A DNA stretch of 64,000 nucleotides, from contig CABUHO010000002.1 in NCBI GenBank assembly GCA_902491395.1, positions 70,526 through 134,525 on the forward strand. Reading direction: 5' to 3'. Source of the DNA: an uncultured Collinsella sp. Its GTDB lineage: Bacteria; Actinomycetota; Coriobacteriia; Coriobacteriales; Coriobacteriaceae. Positions 58,851 to 64,000 of the stretch are shown here, piece after piece. How positions within the stretch are numbered: the stretch's first letter is position 1; each line of letters starts with the position of its first letter. The position numbers were made by a program, and so were the translations under genes. The notes beneath the pieces are model-generated. The model was given only the letters and a program-made list of their open reading frames with translations. It searched no databases and was not told the origin of the DNA.

Positions 58851-59336
58851 TTACTCAAATCGAAGCGCCGCACTCTGAGCCGCCTGCATCACGCGTTGGA
58901 GCGGCACGCCATGTTCGCGGGCAAGACGGGCGCAGTCCTCGTACTCGGGCGCCGCGCGCTCGCTGCCGTCGGGCAGGGTGGCCACCTTGACGGACACCTC
59001 GCCCCAAGGCGTCGCCACCTGCTCAAAGCGACGTGGCAAGCAAACACGCTCCATGACTTGGCGACGAATGCCGTTGGTCGTGGTTTCCAAAAAGATAATC
59101 GTCTGCAGGCGCTCGATATCCTCGTGCGAGCAGATCACCTGCAGCTGCCAGCCGGGGCGGCCTTTTTTGCAGTAGAGAGGCAGCCAGTGCACCTCGCGGG
59201 CGCCTGCCTCGCGCAGGCGGTCGGCGGCGTAGGCGAGTACCTCGGGCGACGCGTCGTCAATATCGCACTCCAGCTTGACGATGGTTTCGGGCGCATCGGT
59301 CTCGCGGGACAGCGGAGATGTACTTCCACGTTGCAT
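58851..59336 (-). CDS. LarC C-terminal (LarC2) domain protein, stand-alone
   Basis: 161 residues from ATG 59336 (AAAGGA upstream). It matches only the C-terminal half of LarC: VKLECDIDDASPEVLAYAAD, YCKKGRPGWQLQVIC, LETTTNGIRR, PEYEDCARLAREHGVP. LarC is the CTP-dependent nickel insertase that finishes the pincer cofactor of lactate racemase. In Lactobacillus larC1 and larC2 are joined by a programmed frameshift. No larC1, larB, larE or larA lies in the window; upstream is a palindrome and a divergent gene. It may be a split subunit or a reused domain. Confidence 0.8.
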   Translation of the reverse strand: MQRGSTSPLSRETDAPETIVKLECDIDDASPEVLAYAADRLREAGAREVHWLPLYCKKGRPGWQLQVICSHEDIERLQTIIFLETTTNGIRRQVMERVCLPRRFEQVATPWGEVSVKVATLPDGSERAAPEYEDCARLAREHGVPLQRVMQAAQSAALRFE

Positions 59337-59447
59337 ACGGTCCGGATCCTTTCCGCACGGGCTCGTTTTGTTCATCCAAACGCTAGCACATCGGACGTGG
59401 TACAGGCGTGACTTTCGTCCGTCGTCACCCTCGCCCTCATCCAAACA

Positions 59448-59502
59448 TGTACGTCAGCCTCCAAACATGTCATTTTTTGTCGGTTTTGGAGGCTGACGTA
59501 CA
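59448..59502. repeat. Perfect 18-bp inverted repeat
   Basis: TGTACGTCAGCCTCCAAA and TTTGGAGGCTGACGTACA separated by 19 bp; CCAAACATGT also occurs twice. It is the main content of the 309-bp gap between larC2 and the PHP gene. Confidence 0.75.
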
Positions 59503-59645
59503 CGTTTTGAGGCAGGGTCGATGTCGTGCGGCAGCCCTTGCGCGCCGCCTGCCCTTTCCAGTCGATTTCGACCCTCGGCGTGCCCAACGCGTCAGGGGTC
59601 GCGCCATTACAATGGAGCGGATTCGCCGAATGCAAAGGAGTCGCC

Positions 59646-60557
59646 ATGTCTGCTTGCCCGCTGATCGATTGCCATACTCATACCTCGTTTTCGGATGGCC
59701 ATGTCTCGTTTGAGGACAACGTCCGCGCTGCTGCCGCCGCCGGCTGCTGCGTTATGGTCTCGACTGACCACCTCACCCTGCCTGCCAGCATGGATGCTAA
59801 CTGCGAGGTGCAGGTCGTCGAGGGCGACTTGCCGGCACATCGTCTGGCATTTGAGGACGCCCGCAAGCTCGCCGCGCAGATTGCGCCGGAGCTCAACTTT
59901 ATCTATGGCTTTGAATGCGATTGGTACGAAGGCTGCGAGCCCTTGGTAGAGCGCTGGTCCCAGGGCGCCGTGGTGCGCTTGGGCAGCGTGCATTGGATTG
60001 GCGACCCGGGCGATATCATGGCCGGCGCCGCGGGCACGGCGGGAACAGAGAGCGTCGCTCGCCCCGATACGCCCGATTCGCTTTGTGGCTGGATCGACGA
60101 CGATACCAACCTGCATGTTTGGGAAAACCTGGGCGTGCGCGGCGTGTGGGAGCGCTACGTCGACGACTGGTGCCGTGCTTGCGAAAGCTCACTCAACTTT
60201 GATGTAATGGCCCATCCCGACCTGGTCATGCGCTTTTCGAAGGAGGGCTTTGCGCCCGATTTTGACCCGGCTCCGTTTTGGGAGCAGATGGCCGAATGTG
60301 TCCACGATACGGGCCACCGCGTTGAGGTCTCGACCGCCGCACCACGCAAGGGTCTCGACGATTACTACCCCGCGACCGGCCTTTTGCGCTGCTTCGCCCA
60401 CGCCGAGGTGCCGATTACTTTTGGCTCGGACGCACACCGCGCCTGCGACATCTGCTGGAACATCCGCGAGGCTCAGGCCCACGCCTACGGCTGCGGCTAC
60501 CGGGCCTTCGATATCCCCCACCCCACCGGCGAATGGGAGTCCACGCCCCTCGCCTAA
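59646..60557 (+). CDS. PHP-domain phosphatase, probable histidinol-phosphatase
   Basis: 303 residues from ATG 59646 (AAAGGAG upstream). Metal-binding motifs run in PHP order: DCHTHTSFSDGH near the N-terminus, STDHLT, FECDWYEG, LGSVHWIG, VMAHPDLV and TFGSDAHRA. Histidinol-phosphatases of this type dephosphorylate L-histidinol phosphate. It converges with the his operon (27 bp between stop codons), which lacks another hisB-type phosphatase here, supporting that role. Other PHP phosphoesterases are possible. Confidence 0.82.
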   Translation: MSACPLIDCHTHTSFSDGHVSFEDNVRAAAAAGCCVMVSTDHLTLPASMDANCEVQVVEGDLPAHRLAFEDARKLAAQIAPELNFIYGFECDWYEGCEPLVERWSQGAVVRLGSVHWIGDPGDIMAGAAGTAGTESVARPDTPDSLCGWIDDDTNLHVWENLGVRGVWERYVDDWCRACESSLNFDVMAHPDLVMRFSKEGFAPDFDPAPFWEQMAECVHDTGHRVEVSTAAPRKGLDDYYPATGLLRCFAHAEVPITFGSDAHRACDICWNIREAQAHAYGCGYRAFDIPHPTGEWESTPLA

Positions 60558-60590
60558 CTAGTCGTTTAAGAACGTCCCCGATGACTAGTG
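60557..60590. repeat. Palindromic repeat, family R1 copy 2
   Basis: ACTAGTC/GACTAGT arms around GTTTAAGAACGTCCCCGAT; matches the right half of 11809-11864. It overlaps the PHP gene stop and ends next to hisE. Confidence 0.75.
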
Positions 60591-60902
60591 GCGGCGGGCG
60601 TTGAGTTCGCCGGCCAGTTCGTCGAGGGTGATGCCATAACGCTCAAGGGTTACGAGCAGGTGGTAGACCAGGTCGCCGGCCTCGTAGCGGATGTGGTCGT
60701 GGTCGTTGTCCTTGCAGGCCATGATGACCTCGCTCGCCTCCTCGGCAAGCTTCTTGAGCAGTTCGTCCTCGACGTCGGTCAGCAGACGGGCGGTATAGCT
60801 CTCCTGCGGCGATGCGTCGCGACGACCGTGAATCACCTCGGCCAGTCCCGTCAGCGTCTCGCCGATGTTTCCCGGCTGCACGTTAGCTGTTCTGACTCCC
60901 AT
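60585..60902 (-). CDS. hisE: Phosphoribosyl-ATP pyrophosphatase
   Basis: 105 residues. The MazG-like helical fold shows KLAEEASEVIMACK and EAGDLVYHLLV, the metal-binding Glu/Asp pairs. It hydrolyses phosphoribosyl-ATP to phosphoribosyl-AMP, step two of histidine synthesis. Last gene of the operon; GAGGA precedes the ATG. hisI is separate from hisE here, unlike the enterobacterial fusion. Confidence 0.94.
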   Translation of the reverse strand: MGVRTANVQPGNIGETLTGLAEVIHGRRDASPQESYTARLLTDVEDELLKKLAEEASEVIMACKDNDHDHIRYEAGDLVYHLLVTLERYGITLDELAGELNARRH

Positions 60903-60917
60903 GGTTATTTCCTCTCG

Positions 60918-61145
60918 TTACTGCAGCGTAAAGTAGGTACCGGTCTCATCGAACCGAGGCTTTGCGCCCTTTTTCTCAAAGAACTCGACGATGACGGCAT
61001 GGGCCTCATCGAGCCTTTCCTTCTCGGCCTCGAGCCAAAGCGACTGCGCCCCGCAGGCATCAGTCAGGTGCACGCGGCATGGCACGCCCGCGCGGAGGAG
61101 CTCGGTGTTGCAGTCGGCGACCTCGAACGGCGTCACGACTTTCAT
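60918..61145 (-). CDS. Small conserved-looking protein inside the his operon
   Basis: 75 residues: MKVVTPFEVADCN start, an internal TDACGAQSLWLE motif and a C-terminal helix. The ATG overlaps the hisI stop by 4 nt (ATGA) and the end is 15 nt from hisE, so it is translated with the operon. A short family defined by an (R/T)DAC motif may exist in related genomes; I cannot confirm it. Function unknown, plausibly a helper of HisE or HisI. Confidence 0.75.
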   Translation of the reverse strand: MKVVTPFEVADCNTELLRAGVPCRVHLTDACGAQSLWLEAEKERLDEAHAVIVEFFEKKGAKPRFDETGTYFTLQ

Positions 61146-61483
61146 CGCACTCCCCCTTCCACGCGCTTAAAGAAGCAGGTACGGTTGCCGGTATGGCAGG
61201 CCGGACCCGGCGAGTCCACCTTGACCAGCAGCGTATCGCTATCGCAGTCGGTCCAGAGTTCCTTAACCTCCTGCATATTGCCACTCGTCGCGCCCTTGTT
61301 CCAGAGCTCCTGGCGGCTGCGGCTCCAAAACCACGTGGTACCGGTCTTGAGCGTCAGCCCCACCGATTCCTCGTTCATCCAAGCAACCATAAGCACCTCG
61401 CCGGTGTCATACTGCTGAACCACACAAGGAATCAGCCCGCGGGCGTCGTATTTAAGATCAGCCGCTTCTACTACCTCAGTCAT
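61142..61483 (-). CDS. hisI: Phosphoribosyl-AMP cyclohydrolase
   Basis: 113 residues from the second of two ATGs (GGGAG 5 nt upstream). The zinc and magnesium motifs are SRSRQELWNKGATSGN, DCDSDTLLVKV and GPACHTGNRTCFF. It opens the purine ring of phosphoribosyl-AMP, step three of histidine synthesis. It lies ~150 nt after hisF, the gap being filled by structured element C. Confidence 0.95.
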   Translation of the reverse strand: MTEVVEAADLKYDARGLIPCVVQQYDTGEVLMVAWMNEESVGLTLKTGTTWFWSRSRQELWNKGATSGNMQEVKELWTDCDSDTLLVKVDSPGPACHTGNRTCFFKRVEGGVR

Positions 61484-61524
61484 CATTTCTCCCAAGTAAC
61501 AAACGAAACCCCACAGGTCGGCGA

Positions 61525-61624
61525 GGGTTGTCCAGGTGCCGCAGGTTGCCGCGAAAGAGGAGCGACGCGTACTTTGGTACGCGAGCGACGGTTTGAGCGG
61601 CAAGATGCGGTGCCTGGACAAGCC
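61525..61624 (-). ncRNA. Structured 3'-flanking RNA element, copy C (between hisF and hisI)
   Basis: Outer stem GGGTTGTCCAGGTGCCGCA with TGCGGTGCCTGGACAAGCC (19 pairs including G-U), P2 TTGCCGC/GCGGCAA, internal loop GAAAGAGGA opposite GACGGTTTGA, closing stem CGCGTAC/GTACGCG. It starts 6 nt past the hisF stop and lies inside the operon, so it is transcribed but need not terminate. Confidence 0.65.
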
Positions 61625-61630
61625 GCAGCA

Positions 61631-62413
61631 CTAGAAGTCCAGCCTCACAGGGATGCCCTGGCTGGCCATATACTCCTTCACCTGGCGAATGCTGAAGGTT
61701 CCAAAGTGAAAGACGCTGGCCGCCAGCACGGCGTCGGCCTCGCCCTCGATCACGCCTTCGGCAAAATGCTCGAGCGTGCCCACGCCGCCGCTCGCGATGA
61801 CGGGGATTGGCACCGCGCGGGCCACGGCGCGGGTGAGCGCCAGGTCAAAGCCGGCCTTGGTGCCGTCGCGGTCCATACTGGTAAGCAGGATCTCGCCAGC
61901 GCCGCGACGAGCCGCCTCCTCGGCCCACGCCACCGCATCGATACCCGTAGCGTTGCGACCGCCCGCCGTGAAGACCTCCCACTTGTCGGCTCCGGATGCG
62001 CCGGGCAGGCCGACACGCTTGGCATCAATCGCCACGACCACGGCCTGGCTGCCAAACGCCGCGGCAGCTTGGCTGATCAGCGACGGATCGCGCACGGCGG
62101 CAGAGTTGAGCGACACCTTGTCGGCACCGGCGGCAACCATGGTCCGCATGCCCGCCAGGTCGCGGAAGCCGCCGCCCACGGTATAGGGAATGGCGAGCTC
62201 CTCGGCCGCGTGCGCCGCCATCTCGATGGTCGTCGCGCGGTTGTCGCTCGTCGCGGTAATGTCCAAAAATACGACCTCGTCCGCGCCCTCGCGGTCGTAG
62301 GCGCGGGCCAGCTCCACCGGATCGCCCGCATCGCGCAGGCTCACAAAGTTAACGCCCTTGACCACGCGGCCGTCCTTGACGTCCAGGCAGGGAATCACGC
62401 GTTTGGTAAGCAT
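61631..62413 (-). CDS. hisF: Imidazole glycerol phosphate synthase cyclase subunit HisF
   Basis: 260 residues, a (beta/alpha)8 barrel. Start LTKRVIPCLDVKDGRVVKG carries catalytic Asp11-equivalent; VVAIDAKR, ILLTSMDRDGTKAGFD (second catalytic Asp) and VIASGGVG are present. With HisH it converts PRFAR and ammonia to IGP and AICAR. GGGGAGGAG precedes the ATG; 3 nt separate it from the hisA stop. Confidence 0.96.
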   Translation of the reverse strand: MLTKRVIPCLDVKDGRVVKGVNFVSLRDAGDPVELARAYDREGADEVVFLDITATSDNRATTIEMAAHAAEELAIPYTVGGGFRDLAGMRTMVAAGADKVSLNSAAVRDPSLISQAAAAFGSQAVVVAIDAKRVGLPGASGADKWEVFTAGGRNATGIDAVAWAEEAARRGAGEILLTSMDRDGTKAGFDLALTRAVARAVPIPVIASGGVGTLEHFAEGVIEGEADAVLAASVFHFGTFSIRQVKEYMASQGIPVRLDF

Positions 62414-62416
62414 GGG

Positions 62417-63160
62417 CTACTCCTCCCCTCGGGCAGCGGCCAGCGCCTGGGCCAGCGTAAAGTTGCCCTCGTAGAGCGCACGACCGGTAATGGCGCCCTC
62501 GATGGCGTCCTCACTCACCGCGGCGAGCGCGCGGATGTCATCGAGCGTCGAGATGCCGCCCGACGCCACGACGGAAAAGCCCGCGACCTGCGCCACGTGG
62601 CGATACGCCGCCACATCGATGCCCGTCTGCATGCCGTCGCGCGCGATATCGGTATAGACCAGATGCTTAAAGCCCAGCTCGGTGAGCTGCGCCACGGCAT
62701 CGTCGAGCGCCACGCCCGCGCCATCGCGCCAGCCGTTCACCTTGACCTGGCCATCGCGCGCGGCGATGTCTGCCACGAGCAGCTCGCCAAAGCCGCGAGC
62801 CGCTACCTCGGCAAAGCCCGGCTCGGTCACGAGCACGGTGCCCAGCGCGATGCGGCGCGCGCCGTAGCCGGCCAGCTCGTCGATGCGGGCGAGCGAGCGA
62901 ACGCCGCCGCCCACGTCCACGGACAGGCCGTCGACGCCGCAGATAGCCTTAATCGCCGCCGAGTTGGCCGCGCACGCATCCTCGTCCTCGCCAAAGGCAG
63001 CGGACAGGTCGACGACGTGCACCCAGCTTGCGCCCTGCTCGGCAAAGGAGCGGGCAACCGCCACGGGGTCGTCGGAATATACCTTGCAGCGGCTGCGGTC
63101 GCCGCGCTCCAGGCGCACGACCTTGCCGCCGATCAAATCGATTGCGGGAAACAGGATCAT
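62417..63160 (-). CDS. hisA: ProFAR isomerase HisA
   Basis: 247 residues from ATG 63160. PAIDLIGGKVVRLERGD holds the catalytic Asp; VDVGGGVRSLARIDEL and YTDIARDGMQTG the second catalytic Asp. It isomerises ProFAR to PRFAR. The ATG overlaps the hisH stop (ATGA). It could also serve tryptophan synthesis as PriA in some actinobacteria; the sequence alone does not decide. Confidence 0.94.
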   Translation of the reverse strand: MILFPAIDLIGGKVVRLERGDRSRCKVYSDDPVAVARSFAEQGASWVHVVDLSAAFGEDEDACAANSAAIKAICGVDGLSVDVGGGVRSLARIDELAGYGARRIALGTVLVTEPGFAEVAARGFGELLVADIAARDGQVKVNGWRDGAGVALDDAVAQLTELGFKHLVYTDIARDGMQTGIDVAAYRHVAQVAGFSVVASGGISTLDDIRALAAVSEDAIEGAITGRALYEGNFTLAQALAAARGEE

Positions 63161-63858
63161 CGGCCGGCCTCCTCGACGATGTTCACGAAGTTCTTCAGGA
63201 TGCGCTGACCCAGCGCGGAGGATTTCTCGGGATGGAACTGGCAGCCCCACACGTTGCCGTGGCGCACGATGCACGGGAAGCTTCGCGTGTAGTGCGTGCG
63301 CGCCAGAACGTCGGCGGCATCGGCGTCATCGGCCACCGCATAGCTGTGGGTGAAGTACATGTTGGCGCCCTCGGCAAAGCCAGCGAGCAGCGGATCGGCC
63401 GCACCGGCGGGCGTCATGTGTACCTGGTCCCAACCCACATGCGGCACCTTCAGACGGCTCGACTCCAGGCGCGTGCACGAGCCGCGCATGATGCCCAGAC
63501 CATCGACCCAGGGACCACCGACCTGCTCGGAGGCATCGCCGTCCGCGACCGCGCCCTCGTCCGCCGGCACGCCCTCGTTGCCACGCTCAAAAAACAGCTG
63601 AAGGCCCAAGCAGATACCGAGCAGCGGAGTTCCGGCGGCAACGGCGTCGAGCACCGCGTCCGCCTCGCCGCTCTGGCGCATAAAGGCGATCGCGTCGTAG
63701 AACGCGCCCACGCCCGGGATGACCAAGCCGTCGGCGTTACGGATCTGCTCCGGGTCGTCCGACGTACAGGCGACGGCACCGGCACGCGCAAGCCCGCGCA
63801 CGACGCTCGACAAGTTGCCCTTGTGGTAGTCGACCACCACGATCTTCGGTTCGCCCAC
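63157..63858 (-). CDS. hisH: Imidazole glycerol phosphate synthase glutaminase subunit HisH
   Basis: 233 residues from a GTG start with GGGAGG 5 nt upstream, reading MGEPKIVVVDYHKGNL. The catalytic Cys is in GICLGLQLFF, the His/Glu pair in WGCQFHPEKSS. It releases ammonia from glutamine for HisF. A ~35-residue insert rich in Asp and Gly follows the Cys motif. First gene of the hisH-A-F-I-x-E operon visible here; a terminator lies upstream. Confidence 0.93.
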   Translation of the reverse strand: MGEPKIVVVDYHKGNLSSVVRGLARAGAVACTSDDPEQIRNADGLVIPGVGAFYDAIAFMRQSGEADAVLDAVAAGTPLLGICLGLQLFFERGNEGVPADEGAVADGDASEQVGGPWVDGLGIMRGSCTRLESSRLKVPHVGWDQVHMTPAGAADPLLAGFAEGANMYFTHSYAVADDADAADVLARTHYTRSFPCIVRHGNVWGCQFHPEKSSALGQRILKNFVNIVEEAGR

Positions 63859-63940
63859 GCGACCCTCCCTTTTCTCATCATCCAAAACCACCACAGACGA
63901 TATGAGCAGGACATAAAAACATTGAGAGCCCCTGCCACAT

Positions 63941-63990
63941 GAAAAACCGCGGATTAGGCCGACAATGGTGAGTGTCTAATTCAGCCGCGG
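63941..63990 (-). terminator. Probable terminator upstream of the his operon
   Basis: CCGCGG-ATTAG/CTAAT-CCGCGG stem with a 4-nt bulge; on the minus strand it is followed by TTTTTC. It would end a gene beyond the right edge, implying that hisH starts a new transcript. Nothing coding was seen in 63859-64000. Confidence 0.6.
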
Positions 63991-64000
63991 CGGCCACGCC

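Noticed and set aside
61079..63208. Long plus-strand open frame (709 codons) across hisI, hisF and hisA
   Set aside because: Spans several confirmed genes on the other strand; no recognisable domain.
1..64000. CRISPR array
   Set aside because: The short repeats here are palindromic, few and irregularly spaced; no run of direct repeats with equal spacers and no cas genes.
1..64000. Prophage, defence island or autonomous transposon
   Set aside because: No integrase, transposase, capsid, restriction or toxin-antitoxin gene could be recognised.

Overview
The window is GC-rich, gene-dense bacterial chromosome with Shine-Dalgarno-led genes. It looks like a gut member of the Coriobacteriia, most like Collinsella. 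This is an inference from the combined gene content (long-form HPF, RicT-HolB-Tmk block, HypA/HypB beside TatA/TatC, an archaeal-looking topoisomerase I, several small PTS loci, GluQ-RS, Mn-type pyrophosphatase). No rRNA gene is present to prove it. I see no prophage, plasmid backbone, insertion sequence with transposase, or CRISPR array.

Layout. 1-4.4 kb: dehydrogenases, a DegV lipid-binding protein and the ribosome-hibernation factor, minus strand. 4.7-10.6 kb: a solute-binding lipoprotein, then tmk-holB-ricT-comF. 10.8-17.1 kb: a zinc-ribbon membrane protein, then tatA-tatC-hypA-hypB-topA on the minus strand. 17.2-23.4 kb: STAS protein, aminotransferase, NhaA, pyrophosphatase and ROK glucokinase. 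23.5-28.3 kb: a lactose/cellobiose-type PTS (IIA, IIB, IIC) with phospho-beta-glucosidase and a divergent GntR regulator. 28.3-36.6 kb: phosphomannose isomerase, PcrA helicase, UppP, a universal stress protein and a two-component system. 36.8-40.4 kb: aminotransferase plus ornithine-cyclodeaminase-family gene, divergent from a PucR-type regulator. 40.4-53.5 kb: purH, an acetyltransferase, a DUF2207 protein, GluQ-RS, small membrane proteins, a second two-component system and a PTS IIB. 53.5-59.3 kb: tRNA-Leu, Ppx/GppA, a DivIC-like protein, enolase, MazG, a phosphodiesterase and a stand-alone LarC C-terminal domain. 59.6-63.9 kb: a PHP phosphatase and the histidine operon hisH-A-F-I-x-E.

The most unusual content is intergenic. 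(1) Four copies of a ~100-nt structured element lie 0-15 nt after the stop codons of minus-strand genes (pcrA, uppP, purH, hisF). Three paired stems change sequence between copies while pairing is kept, and the internal-loop bases stay fixed. (2) Two ~230-bp elements share ~30-bp terminal inverted repeats but have different interiors. (3) A 183-bp element has ~30-bp terminal inverted repeats. (4) At least four families of short palindromes are built around GGGAC/GTCCC, reminiscent of REP sequences moved by RAYT transposases. None of these carries a gene.

Among proteins, the standouts are a 3-hydroxyisobutyrate-dehydrogenase-family enzyme with a His/Cys-rich metal-binding tail, a solo LarC2 domain, RicT with a very long basic tail, and comF whose ribosome-binding site sits inside a hairpin. 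Intergenic stretches over 300 bases are described in the feature list.
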